Origin: Polytrichum commune
Lineage: Eukaryota > Streptophyta > Polytrichopsida > Polytrichales > Polytrichaceae
Direction: 5' to 3'
Assembly: GCA_950295325.1 (NCBI GenBank)
Contig: OX485809.1
Location: forward strand, 36,895,081-36,959,080
DNA: 64,000 nucleotides
Shown here: positions 1-12,991 of the stretch, in pieces
Layout: each line of letters opens with the position of its first letter
How positions within the stretch are numbered: the stretch's first letter is position 1
Made by a program: the position numbers and the translations under genes
The notes under the pieces: generated by a model
Told to the model about the DNA's origin: nothing
Databases searched by the model: none
The model's input: only the letters and a program-made list of their open reading frames with translations

Positions 1-2
1 AA

Positions 3-1812
3 ATATGCGGACTCCATCTGGATTTGGGTCACTCTTGCACAATGCCTTCAACACAAAAGAACGATTATCTAGTATGTCGATATTTAATGTATACATTTGT
101 TGTCTATCAACCATTGTTGTTCATAGGACCAGTGATTGTTGGATTTTGTGCCCACATTGATAATAATCCCCACAAAGTTCAGAATGTTTTTACAATTGGT
201 TCATTTTTTATAGGTTTGAGTTATATTAACATTATGTTCCTGCAGGTCTGAAATCCCACGATTTTTATAATATTTTGCAATTTCAATTACCACTTGCAAT
301 CCGTGGCAAACTGTCACCTGGAGTATGTGAGGCTATATACAGGCTTTCTCGGTTGGCACGATGGATATCATTGAAGGATGTGGATGCAAGACAAATTGAG
401 AAAATGAAACAAGAAAGCTATCTTGTTTTGTGTTTGTTGCAAATGCAATTTCCGACTTCTTTTTTCGATAGCCAACAACATTTGATTGTACACTTGGTGG
501 AGGAGATTGCTCTTGCGGGACCGCCGTTCTATAGGTGGATGTTTTTTGTGGAAAGATATTTAAAAGTTTTGAAAAACTTTGTGAGACAAAAAGCTCGACC
601 TGAAGGTAGTATTATAGAGGGGTATCTATTGCAAGAAACGATGGAAAACTGTCAAGATTTTATTCAAGATGCATGCATGTATGCACCACCGGCTTGGAAA
701 GGAGATTATAGTACACTTCAAAAAGGTATGGGATAAACATTTTGTTCTAACCCACATTTACACAATGTGTCATATATGTTGTGAGGTGAATTTACGTATG
801 CATAATAACTATATATTGTGTTGTTTGTTGATGTCGTACATGTTTTAGATACAATTCTTGAGGGCAAAGGACAAATGAAGGTGTTCAGAGGATGCGAGAA
901 CATAACACAACGACAAATAAATATATTTTTCATCAAAAGTTTACTATACATGGAACACTATGTTGACGATTATGATGCATATAAGCGTGGTCAGGATGAT
1001 GCGATTGAGCAGTGGAGTATCGCCAGGCGACCCAAGGGACCACGACCCCGAAGAGCAGAGCCCATTGATGTTTGGGTTCGCAATGTTGTGCAAGCTCTCA
1101 AAGACAATGGTGAGGTTGTGCCGGACGAGGTGTTCGATGTCAGCGTGGGTTGTGATTTTCAGTATCAGACATTTTCCAAAGCCACATTGCACAATCGTCA
1201 TTTTCGAACACATGAAAAAGACATAAGACGTCGAACCTTTGACTCAGGTGTCGGTTGCAGATACCATGTTCGTGGCTCTTCATATGAAGATTTTGTTGGC
1301 ATCCTCCAAGAAATTCTTGAAGTGAATTTTAGGTCACTTGGAAAACAAATAATTTTCAAAGTGAAATGGTACCACAACACCACCCTCACACAAAATGATT
1401 GTTTGTTCCCATCCATCGACCACACACAAACATATGGATGTGACTCTATTGAGGACCAACCATTTGTATTGCCCAAAGACGTGGAACAAGTTTTTTTCGC
1501 TCCCGATAATCTCAACCACAATAGATCATTTATATTGCAAAGCAATCCAAGAGTGAACTTGTTGTTTGATTACCTTGAACCCAAAGACTTCGACAATGGA
1601 AGCCATGTTACTGGCTTACTTGCTGGGCGTAATTTTCCTAGCAACATGCCAAGAGAGCTTGAAGATGTTTCTCAAGGCAACGAGAGTATGACAACCGATA
1701 CAAGTGATGATGAACCACATGAAGTCAATTGCACATTGGATGACGAATGCACGTACAGGGCATCCAACAATGATATAGATGATGACACAGATGAAGACAA
1801 TAATCGGATGAG
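3..1812 (+). CDS. CACTA (En/Spm) transposase, C-terminal part (DUF4218 then DUF4216), partial
   Basis: The gene enters from the left window edge. A first exon piece (about 3-88, containing RTPSGFGSLLHNAF) ends at a GT. The next exon, about 246-726, begins KSHDFYNILQ and carries the DUF4218 signature (IRGKLSPGVCEA, RWISLKDVDA, FFDSQQHLIVHLVEE, RYLKVLKNFVRQKARPEG). The third exon, about 849-1812, carries the DUF4216-like part (RRTFDSGVGCRYHV, DFVGILQEILEV). This order is characteristic of plant CACTA transposases, the nuclear proteins that cut and join element ends. Acceptors at 245 and 848 and donors after 726 and 1812 are canonical. The piece I read has no internal stop, so the copy may be fairly young. 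Downstream exons and a clear 3' terminal repeat were not found; TAGTAGTG near 2066 is only a weak candidate for the 3' end. The family is certain; exon ends are approximate. Confidence 0.85.
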
Positions 1813-1849
1813 GTACATTTATTTCTGTTGTAGTTTCCCGTAAGAGTTT

Positions 1850-4256
1850 GTGCTAATATGTTTGTGCACTGTTCTTTTGGATGGAACACATCTATATATA
1901 CAAATTGAATTGTTTGCAATTTCATCTTTGAACAAATGGAATGTATGAATTGGCTCATTTTCCATAAAAATATGTTGGTCTAAGCCAATTATTCTTGTGT
2001 CATGTGCAGGGAAGTGATCTCGTTGTATTGATGATACAAACAAATTGGTTACCATACCGTACCTAGTAGTGGCCCAATAGGTTGGATTTGGATATGTGAG
2101 CAATAACAACCAGAGTGATGGGTGTTGCAATTGAATACACATGGAGTTTCAAGTTGTGCTGTTCAATTCTAATTTGGAATTTTGTTTGTTTATTGATTCC
2201 AAAAAAACAACATGTCAATACATGTTAAAGGTCATAGTTGAGGACCTTGGTCCTTGGTCAACCTTTGCAGTACCAAATGGGCTAACTACCCGAGCATTGC
2301 ACTGCAACATGGGTTGATGGGTCCCCCAACATTTGAACAGCGTGTCCTTGTGCGATGGGTAGGTGGAAATGGAAACATGCAACTTTGTCAAATCCTAGTG
2401 TCATGCAAATTTACGTTTCGTAAGGGCGAATGCCGACATTACCAATTGAAGGGGTTGCATGCACATACCAACCTCTTGTGCTCATGTTGTGGGGCATTTG
2501 TGTGAAGGCCACACATTCCTATTATACCTCAAATGAATGGGTTGTGCGATTTTTCCTATCGATTTTTGGTGGGCATGAAAATTCCAATCGGCAAGCACAA
2601 ACTTCCCATTGCAAAATAGATTATGGCTTGGGCCAATTTTCTATAAAGATTTGTGAGATACAAACTTGAATGATTTGTTGCCATACTCAAATAACTTAAG
2701 GGCTTCTAATGTTTTCAAGGACCACAGTCTATGTCGCTAGTAAATGAACTTGGTTGGTTGTTCACATGCCAGCCGACCTTGTACTTGAAACTAAATGGAA
2801 GAATGTCAAAGTCACACAAAACCCAAAACTCATGACAATATGCCAATATAGACGCGTATAGATGCGTATTTAACAATCAACTTTTACCACTGCATGCAAA
2901 TCATCTAAACACAACCTCTTTAAACATAAACTAAGGTTTTATATCAAACATTAGGGTTATCCTAAAAATGAAACTCAAACACGAGGTGGTGGGATTTGGT
3001 TAGGGATATTGGTGCAAGTGGATTGTGATCTTTGTGGGCACATCCGGAAGGGTCAAAAAGGAGTATGACAACTCATGACATTCTTCTGACATTGTCACTT
3101 TAAAAAAAACATGAAGAAAAAATTGGAGAGAAGATGAAACTCCCAAGAACTACATTCTTGGGTGACAAGGGGCATCTTGTATTCCATAACTTATTATTAT
3201 TATTGTTTAGATTGAGAACGTCGGAAGAATGCTATGAGTTGCCATGCTTGGTCCATGCCCTTATGGGTTGCAATGCCCTCGAAGATTGCAATCCACTTGT
3301 GCCTATATCCTTCAACAAATCTTGTTAAGTTGTGCATGAGAATAATTATGTTATTGTATTTCATTAATTTACTATTCATTTCCAGTATTTTAAATATTTT
3401 CCCTGGGTTTATAAAATGTTAGACATCTTAGTTATTTATGTAAGTTTAAATAAATAAAATATTTTTATTATGTTATGTTATGTTATAATATAATATAATA
3501 TAAATTTATTTCGTGTGATATATTTTAAATTCAGATATAATAAATTAATTACAAGCATTTTCAAATCTTAACCCCAAGTGTCTTTCTAGACTTTGACAAT
3601 CCATTCATGTTCAAAATTAGTATCTATAAATTTATATTTTACTTTAGGGTAAAGTTTAAATTTTAAGATTTAAAAATACTAATCTATTATAATTCTTATA
3701 ATTCTTATGATATAATGTACATGCATACTGCTTAGGTTTAGGATTTAGGGTTAGGACAATGAATATTATGTTTTCACATCTAATCTACCGATCATTATTT
3801 CATTCATCCAATGTGTCAATTATATAAACTTCATTTTAGGGTTGGTAAGGTTTTTTTTTGTAGTATTTCCAAGGTATGTTTTATCTATGTACTTTACTTT
3901 TAAGATGTGATGTGATGTCATTTGATAAGGTATATTTATAATGTAAATTTGTACTTATACAAATATTGGTTTAAAGATTTATTTATGATTTTTCAACAAT
4001 AAATTATATATCAATAATATAGTTAATTAATATTCTAGTAAATCAGTATGTTTTTATTATTTTATTACATAGGATTATATATTAATAATATAGTTAATTA
4101 ATAATATAGTAAATAAATATATTTTTATTATTGTATTACATAAGATTATGTTTGTTAAATTTTAATTTGGATAAGTCGTTCGAAAAGGTATCATAGCTTA
4201 TGAAATTCATGGATGACATGTGTGATTTGTTGAAGGTAGGATATCGTTTAAATTAT
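1850..4256. other. Intergenic, no gene recognised
   Basis: No coding signal I trust. 1850-3100 may be the 3' flank or tail of the CACTA element. 3340-4170 is very AT-rich, with repeated TAATATAAT/TTAATTAATA tracts and a TTTAGGG-like stretch near 3733. Confidence 0.5.
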
Positions 4257-6610
4257 GGCTAATTCTATGGTCATCCAATCGCCTTATGCGGGAACTTTCA
4301 ACCATCGTCACTTGCAATGGGCAAAATACACTCGCGGAATGCGACCTATTCTATACCACTACATCGTTTGGATGACTTCCAAAATGGAGAAAAAATTGGT
4401 GAGGGAGGCATGAAAATTTTCCGGACTATTCATAAAATTCGGAAGGTTCTTGTATTACCACAAAATGCAATGCTCCAAAAGCAAATTTGATCCACATAAA
4501 GTCTTGGACACATCACGTACGCTTTCTACCTTGCATATGTATTTTGAATAAGATATAGTTAATTTATTATTTTGCGGTATTATGATATACTAACATTTGT
4601 ACTTATTGGATCAGATATCGTTATCCTTATGGACCATAAGATCATAGAGACAAGAAGAAGATGAGACAAAATCATAAACGATGATGTCTTGCACGATATT
4701 TTATCAAAATTTTGGCTAAGCCCGAATTACGGTGGAGATAGCTTATTTTGATAAAGAACACATCAAAAGCGATAGAGCACCGGCACATGACATGAACAGT
4801 CAAAATTCTTTGTCACGCCCTTCCGCTATCGCTACACGATGGTCGGATTCATTGAAGACCTATATTGGCATTAGGTTGAAGAGTGACCTTAATGATCATC
4901 AAGTATATGATGATCATCATCAAGTGTTTGCGGATTGATCACGGATGGACCATCTAATGCGTAAAGATGATACTCTTCTTTTGAATAACATTCGAAACAT
5001 TAAGCGTATATTTTTTCGAAGTATGTGGAAACGACATACCCATGAGGTAAAAAATGTTGATTTTTGGATTATGGAGGATAAAAATGATATGTTTATTTTA
5101 CAAGAGTCAAATTGCATTGATGGGAAAAAATACGACATTTGCGTTGGGTTTATAAGCACTCGAGCAATTCAATGTCATGTTAGAATATGAGAACAAATTT
5201 GGCAGATCTATGGATACTATGTTTGGAACTAGTGCGTGCAATTATATTATCTACACACTTATGATACTCGATGCTTGTAAGAATGGGTTTCCCGGTGCGT
5301 GAACTATAACGAATAAGCAAAATTTTGAGAGATTCATTATTTTTTTGAAGCATGTGATGGGTAAATTACGAGCGGTCCATTCACAATGGCGTCTCAATGC
5401 TTTCGTTGTTGATAATGATGAAGCCGAACACAACGCTTTGAGGTGGGTAAATTATGTTTTTTATTTCCATATCACTATATTCTATCTTATTAACTATTTG
5501 TTTTCTTTTATAAATATGTTATATCCAAATATATTATCTAATGATGTATTTTTATATATAGTTTATTCTATTTTTTATTTTTTATTTTATGTATTTGGTT
5601 TTTATTTTTTATTTTACATATACACGCGTATTTGAAGAAAAAGTTCCAATATATTTGTAACAATGACATGTTTTAGAGTGTTCGAAAACAAATGTTTTGG
5701 CAAATATGAGATTGGACGAAGAATCTCGAGATTATATTTATTATGGCTTGCGGAAGGTGATGTACATAGACAACATAAATAAAAAAACAAAAAATGAATT
5801 TATTGAGCAAGAAAAATTAAATGCAAATTTTATATTGAATATGACAAAGGACTATCGGAAAGTACGGATTGTATCATCATTGGATATTTGTGGCGCACAA
5901 CGTATAGTTTACGAATTAGAAAGAAACATGTACAATGTTGATGTATTTCAAATATATTTTGAGGGATGGTTTGAAAATTTTGGTAAATATCAACAGTTTA
6001 TAATGAGATAATTATGTATGATAAGGTATTATAATTTGATGATGTGATGGGTATTTATATTAGATAAAGTATTGTATGGGTTATAACTATAAGCATGCGG
6101 GTTTAGGGTATGTGGAAAAAAAAAGTATGAAGGATTTCTCATGCAGGATAGAACACAAATTCATCTACAGAATCTTACCATGGAGCAATGAAAAGATGGT
6201 TAGGTTTCAAAACCATGGGGGGGTATGCAACTCAATTGGCTTATCATAGTGTTGATAACTACAATTCACAATTATAACACACACCGTTTGACAATGAAGA
6301 AAGCGGGATTCATTAAGATTGAAATTATGACGCTTAAAGTTCGAGAAAATGTCAATTTATTTTATTGTATCTACGAGGAATGGATTCTTGGACCGATAAA
6401 TGGACGAGCATATTAGATGTGTCGAAGCGCAATGTATCTGGAAAATAAGTATTGACTTACCAATCCATATCGTGATAATGCATGTTGTGATTGTGAGTAT
6501 GCAATCCAAAGAAATTTTGACAAGCATGAAGTCCAATAATATTGAAAATTACGGATGTAGATCAAGATGCTATCATTAAATATTGTAGCACGTATTATGA
6601 AACGACTTGA
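4257..6610 (+). pseudogene. Decayed MULE transposase with SWIM zinc-finger remnant
   Basis: A Mutator-like (MULE) transposase can be followed through frameshifts and stops. 4945-5190 reads WKRHTHEVKNVDFWIMEDK and related residues. 5200-5290 resembles the MULE block around the first catalytic Asp (SMDTMFGTSACNY, then ILDACKNGFP). 5345-5445 reads WRLNAFVVDNDEAEHNALR, corresponding to the 'VDDA.AE..AlR' block with the second acidic residues. 5697-6011 continues the helical part. Near 6480-6535 the reading CEYAIQRNFDKHEV is a SWIM-type motif in which one zinc-binding Cys appears to have become Phe or Asp. In-frame stops occur in at least four places, so the copy is dead. It is distinct from the MULE gene at 48.7-52.5 kb, which has a different N-terminal zinc region. 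No terminal repeats or TSD were found. Confidence 0.75.
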
Positions 6611-6619
6611 GGCAGAGTA

Positions 6620-8180
6620 TTTGAAATGTTAGGGTGGAGAGAAAATTTTGTGACGAAGATGGTTTGGATGAAAATGTCATTATTCATTCGATCGATAGGA
6701 GTCAGGATGCGGCACCTAATATAGATGATTTGGAGATTGGGTTGGAACCCTCATAAAAAAATGACGCGATTGAAGTAGACAAAAACGTCGTTCATGTGAG
6801 AGTGATAAAATAACACGTAAAAAATTACAAGAAATTTAAAAGATTGACGGAAATACACGGATTATGTATGACGGAGCATGTTTCTTGCGAGTTTTGTGTG
6901 TTCTGCAATCGTATATCGATGTTCAATATCACGGACTACCAAGACATACTTCATCCGAATCCCAATTTCGCAAGTATAGATAAGGGTGTGGGTAATTCAA
7001 TGCGCAGAAAACAAGGGTGATATGAAATAATACTATAAAAAGACCTCGTTAATGTAACTTGCCGTGAAAATGACTTTTGATATAATTATTAATTATGAAA
7101 AATGTGAACATTTTTACAGTCATATATAATAAAAATTTATATTATTAGTTTAGAGACGTTTTGTATTGTTTTTGTATATTCATAGGCGTATATTTGAAAA
7201 TGTAAAATGATGACTATTATGAATAAGGTATATTTGTTTTGAATTAGAAAGATAATATGAAAATAAAAACGATAAGATATACTCCAAGAAATGAATAGTA
7301 CTGACTACAAAGCGATTGATGTGAGACAGAATATGACAAATGTGAGAGTAGAAGTGAAATAATGAAAAAGGGAGAGAAGAACCCGACATGTTGGAGAAGA
7401 ACCGTCCATACAAAGATGAGAGGGTGGGGGGGGGGGGCAAAAAGCCTCAAATGGCTCAATAAAATGACATGCCAATTTTTTCCAAATAACCACACGAGTA
7501 GGCATGGGTTGGCAACCCATGATACACCCACTTGTTCTTAGAAATATCCCGACTACTAGTGATGGGTTGCCAAGAAATGGTGCATCTACTTGCTCTACAC
7601 TAGACACTCATTTTTAGATGAACTAAACTTTGTATTTACTAACACCCTTTGAATTAGGTTGGGATGGTTTTAGACATTCTTTAAGTATTTTCGGTCACCA
7701 CGAGAGAAGGAGCTGACACCACAAGGGTCATTGTAAAGGGGTTGATCTCATCCAATGATATGAATGAGCTAATCCGGATGATTATACTTGAGTGCCACGA
7801 ATCCTTAGCCGACCTTGTGCCAAATTACCTTCTAATAAGGTTATGTAGACTTAATTACATTTAAGTACATTTCATTGGTTCAAGTGTGTACAAAAACCTT
7901 GTGAAAGTAGAAGGTACCAACTATAACATTAGAAAATAAACACACTAAATATTTAAAATTAATTATGGTTCCATTTGAGAATGGCAAAGACCCTTTCAAT
8001 GTTAAGTCACAAAATTTATAACCTCAGTGCTAACGAGGATTTTGAAATATTTCCTGCTCCCAAGTTAACAACATGCTTTATTGACGATTTCACTTCAAAA
8101 ATGAGATTGCAGTCAATTGCTTATGTACTCAATGGAAATGAACACATATATTGGATTTCGGACCTTGAAGGTTTCGTGCA
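6620..8180. other. Intergenic, no gene recognised
   Basis: AT-rich sequence with a G homopolymer near 7425. The short open frames on both strands look like chance. A small imperfect duplication around GATGGGTTG (7505 and 7560) is the only structure I noticed. Confidence 0.45.
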
Positions 8181-8184
8181 CTCA

Positions 8185-8455
8185 ATATGGGATTTGTGGT
8201 GAAGTGGCCGTCAACAATGCAAGGGCAATGGTTTTTTCGAAGTTGGCCGGGGCGGCCACAAGTTTTCGGTCGGGTCCAGAAAATCCTGATTTCTCTGTGG
8301 GGCAGCTGCCCCTAAAAGGATCCACCTTCCTGGAAAGGCTCCGAGGGGGAGGAACAGTGAAAGGGGAGTATCGAGCTTCACTCACGAACTGGCCGCCTCC
8401 GCATAGGATCCTCTGCTTCCTTCCTCTCATTTCAAGGGTTTCAGCTTTGCACATT
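8185..8455 (+). other. Short GC-rich, coding-like remnant of unknown origin
   Basis: This stretch is richer in GC than its surroundings and stays open on the plus strand, with blocks such as ARAMVFSKLAG, PLKGSTFLERLRGGG and EYRASLTNWPPP. That composition resembles a plant exon, and the stretch stops abruptly on both sides. I do not recognise a family. It could be a gene fragment carried by a transposon or part of a degenerate host gene. Confidence 0.25.
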
Positions 8456-8639
8456 ACATCACATCTATCTGTTCCAACCGCATGTGCGACCCGATTCTTT
8501 TTCCTGGTATTGCCGAATCTCGCATGCTCTTGGTGCCATCATGATTCCAGTTTTTTTCCTCATTCTTTTGCTCTCTGTTTCGTGTATTGCATGGCCAAAT
8601 GGGGGAGGTGGGTTTCACCTTCATCTTCAAATTTGAACT

Positions 8640-9400
8640 CATCATCACGAATTACAGGTCGTTCTAGCTTCTGGCCCCGAACAGAACACACAGACAGATG
8701 TCACAATCTGGGGTCATATGGTTACTTAGTTTTTTGCTTGTCACGATGAGTACTGCGCACCAGGAGTTATAGAGTCGCTGGGGAAATTGGAGAAATTTTG
8801 TATGAGCACCTGCTCAAGTCGCGTTAGCAGCTCCACGCACATCCAACTCTGCATCTGGAGAATGAACTTGTCCACGGAATGTGCCTTCGTTTGTGAATGC
8901 CGAGGCAAGGAGGAGCGCAACTAAAATATCCGGTATTCAAATGTGCACACAGCATTACGAGCCTCCCTTTCATCTTGAAATTTGTACTCATCATCACGAA
9001 TTAGAGGTCGTTCTAGCTTCTGGCCCCGAACAGAAAACACAGGCACATGTCACAATTCGAGGTCGTTCCAGCTTCCGGCCCCAAACAGAGCACACAGGCA
9101 GATGTCAGAATTCGAGGTCGTTCTAGCTTCCGGCCCCGAACAGAACACACAGGCAGATGTCACAATCTGGGGTCATATGGTTACTTAGTTTTTTGCCTGT
9201 CATGATGAGCACTGCACACCAACAGTTATAGAGTCGCGGGGGAAATTGGGGAAATTTTGTACGACCACCTGCTGAAGTCGCGTTAGCAGCTTTACGCACA
9301 TCCAACTCTGCATGTGGAGAATGAACTTGTCCACGGAATCTGGCTTCGTCTGTGAATGCCGCGGCAAGGAGTAGCGCAACTCAAAGATCCGGTATCTGCA
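8640..9400. repeat. Tandem duplication (about 461-bp period) with an internal ~54-bp repeat
   Basis: The block starting GGTCGTTCTAGCTTC near 8657, which runs through GGGGTCATATGG and CGCACATCCAACTC to about 8940, recurs at 9115-9395 with few differences. Between 8995 and 9165 a roughly 54-bp unit (AGGTCGTTC..GCTTC.GGCCC..AACAGA) is repeated three times. No TSD or coding content. Origin unknown. Confidence 0.8.
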
Positions 9401-10055
9401 GTACTTGGGGCCGTAATATTTTGAGGTATGATACGATACTGACCACCACCAACCACCTTTGTTTAGTCGTTTGTGAAGATGTAGATTCAGTTGAACAATG
9501 AAAGATGAGGTGGTGTACGCAAAATTTGTACGATTTCGTGACCTCGAAATTGCGACTGATCCTTAAATGTGGTTGGAGAAGCCAGGTTTGATGGTTTAGA
9601 AGTTTTGTTCAGGTAAGAAGTGTAACACGGTTTAGGCTACTCATGAGTGAAATATTCAGAAGCAATGTCAAGTAGAAGACACCTTCTAACTGTGAAGTCA
9701 TTGGCTTTATGACAATATAAGGTACACAACCCTCATTCGATTACTCTTCTTATTGGGACACCTGAATTTGAGTTGTATGTGGTTTGATGTGGTTCCAAAA
9801 ATGGATACTAGAGAATCATATGGTCAAAAGAGAAGTAAACAAATTTTGTAAATTTTGAAATATTGAAACAAGATTATTTGAACCATAATCAAGATTATGT
9901 GTACATAATCTAAGCCTGTGTGCAATTTTTGGACGAGTCCCTTATAATTATTTGTAGTAGTTGCCAACTCGGGGTTCATGATTTATGTTGATTTGGGAGC
10001 TTCTTGGAGTTCAAGCAAGAAATGAAATGAGATGTACAGAAAGTGTTAATGAAGG
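9400..10055. other. Intergenic, no gene recognised
   Basis: No repeats, RNA or convincing coding sequence seen between the duplication and the LTR element. Confidence 0.4.
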
Positions 10056-10060
10056 ACTAA

Positions 10061-12899
10061 TGTGGTACTTTTGGGCCACCCCCTTTCGAGGGAGCCTAAA
10101 AGTATCACACAAGCCCTTCGGTGAAGGTGGCCTGCATTTGCAGGCGCCCAAGCCGAACCCGGATGATAGGTGTATAACGTGAGTAGTTAGATTTTTAAGG
10201 GAGATTAAATATGTGTCGTAGTACCTCCGGAGGTTAGGCCTTAGTTTTTTACTAGTGTGGCTTTAAACTCCACTAACCAATTTCATATCTAGTTCTAACC
10301 TTAACCTACAACCTATTCTACGCGCAGACGCACCAGCCTTGAAACCAAGGCAATCCTAATTTGTGAATTGGGATGGTTCTGATACACCCAACCGGGTGTG
10401 ACTCATACCACCCTAACTCAACGAACGGAATAACGACAATTTGATGGACCATTCAATTCTTCCTATTTCTTTATTTAGTTCTATTTAGTTTTCTAAGCGG
10501 GAGAACTTGGCCTAAGTCCCACCCTTCACACAAATTCCTTCTTAATTACTTACTTTTGTTTGCACGTCCTAACTTACTACATTAATATATTAGGCATCAC
10601 CCCTTACCTCGGGTCTTTTGCCAACAAGGGTTTACGATTTATTTTGTATGTTTTGATTGTTAAATGTGTTTACACTGGATAGACCACGAAATGCAACTCA
10701 ATGGGACCAGGGTGACGGGCGACCTGTAGGTTCAACCTGTTGCGCAATCTTCATAAATTGGGGCCATTACTCCCAATCTATGGGGCCAACAACATAATAG
10801 TGGATTCGCGGGTCATTAACCCCACCTTTCCACCAACAACATTCAGAGTGGTCGTGTCGGTGATTAATCCGACTTACCACACACGAAACTTGCTAATAAA
10901 TGAAGCTACTACCACAAAACATACCAAGGGCCCCGAAAACAATGGAATTGGGTACTCCCTTGGCGGTCAAGTGGTCAAGCCACTTGACCTTACGAGATAG
11001 GTGAGTGGGTTTAGAAATGCGTACCTTAGCCGTGCTCCCTCCAATCCTAAATGGAAGGCTTAAGGTTAGTTAATTTACCTCAATTTTCCTCGGTTGATTT
11101 GGGCTTGATGTAGGCCGAGCCGCTACCTCCTTCCTTGCTCCACTTTCCGAGCGTCGACCTTACCTCCTTCTTTGTAACTAGTTTGGTAGTAAGCGTACCT
11201 TAGTTAACAATTAAAATATAAAGTGTTATTCTGCCCTGTAATTTAATCCTAAGCATAATATTTATACTTAGTGCACCAAATTATCTTTCCAATGATCTAA
11301 AAATCACTCTAATCGGATAAGAAATGCAAAAGTTATGAGGGTTGGAAGTGTGAGGTCGATTCAACCGACCCTTCCAACCCACCTATCTACCTTCTAACTT
11401 CAAAAATTCATAGCACATTCCTTACTACTTGGATCTAGGCTTTCCTTATACCATTGGAAAGCTATGAACAAGCTCTAACTAGAAAAATTATGACATCAGC
11501 AGGTTAAGCTAATAGAAATTCAGCGGACTCCTTGTAACACAGCAGTCAATCAAGAAGGCTTAAACTATGTATCTCGCCTTCAACAATTCATATCTAATTC
11601 AAATCTTAGTCAAATCAAACGTTCTATATGACCCTGGAGAGATATTAAAAAGATGTATTTGATAAAAATATGTGATTAGAAAGGTAAGCCGAAGTGAACC
11701 CAGCAGGTCCTCTGTAATGCAGCAGTCAACCAAAAGTTCTCAAACTATGTGTCCCATCTTGCACAATTCATATCTAATTCAAATCATGCTCAAATCAAAT
11801 GTTCTAAGCCATTTTGGAAAGCTACACAAAAGTTCTACTTGGGAAAAATATAATTTCTTGGAATTAAAATTCCTATTGGGCTCGCAGGTCTGATCCAGCA
11901 GCCGCTACCCACAAGACCACCCAGTTTTTCTACTCCATCTTTGAAAATCCATAACTAATTGTCATCTCAACCAAATCACAAATGGGAAACGGCTATGGAT
12001 AGCTATATGAAATCTCTCTAAGAGAAAAATGATAAGTATCTTGTTCTAGCTTTTGAACTAAGCCTTCAGGGCATTGGCAGATGAGGTCTATAATGCCTCT
12101 ACTCAAAACTCTACCATCCAACCTACCTCTACAAAAGAAGGAATAATTTTGTTGGTGTGTTAATAAACACACAACCTAACTAGGAGAGAGAAAGTAGAGG
12201 AGGTTCTCAAGCCTTTCTTTTAGACCATTGAGAATACATGCTAAAGGATTTTTTCCTAACTACATTGAAGCAGGGCTTCGCCCAAAAACTAGAGAAAGAG
12301 AGAGAGCTACAAGGTGGAAGGAGGGGTTTTTAAACCCTCTCACAAAAGGGTTGGACCCCTCCTCCACCGGATCCATTTTTCAAACCCTTTCCCGAAATTT
12401 TGGCTCGGGGGTTTTCCCGGTTGAGGTTGCCACCCTCTCGCCGAGGTGGCTCCGACAAAAAACCTTTAGAAATCTTTCTAATTTTTCCGCCATCGAGTTG
12501 GCAAGGGGGCAAGTGGGCAAGTATCCCCCTTGCTTTTTTTTTTTTTTGTCTTCAAAATTCTTCACGCCGATTTTATCTTCTTACGTAAAACACCTCCAAT
12601 AGTCTTGTGTGCCTCACACTAACTAATAAACTAACACTTGCTTAGCTAGCATCTACTAACAATTGCTTAATAACTAGCATCTACTAATATTTGCTTAGCT
12701 AGTTGTTTTTACTAGCTAGCACATTTTTTCTACTTTGCTATCTTCTAGCACTACTTAGTTTCATTTTGACCTTCCTTCTTCTAGGCTAAATGCTAAATGA
12801 ACTAATTTTCCCTAAATTCCCTATCAATTCTAACTTTTAATCCTAACATTTTAACTAAAAGTGATCCCGCAGAGTGGTGGACCACTCAAAGGGTTCACA
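10061..12899 (+). mobile_element. Solo-LTR-like element, copy 1 (2,839 bp)
   Basis: The element begins TGTGGTACTTTTGGG and ends GGGTTCACA, so it has TG...CA ends. It is flanked by a 5-bp direct repeat ACTAA (10056-10060 and 12900-12904). No long ORF, no primer-binding site and no internal retroviral-type genes are visible. Together these fit a solo LTR left by LTR-LTR recombination of a retrotransposon. The interior has at least three diverged copies of a module reading about CAATTCATATCTAATTC (11585, 11765, 11945). An almost identical copy of exactly the same length lies inverted at 39103-41941, so both insertions are recent. Short open frames inside are identical in the two copies only because the element is shared. 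Confidence 0.88.
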
Positions 12900-12991
12900 A
12901 CTAAGTTATGGGACTTTTTGCATGATTTGGGAATGCAATTACATGATTCGCTGTACAAAAAAAAGTGTTTCGAGTCCGAAGGAGGTCAACG

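Noticed and set aside
10740-11000. Conserved small proteins in the two LTR copies
   Set aside because: They are identical because the LTRs are near-identical; no start context, no motif, and they lie in a solo-LTR-like element.
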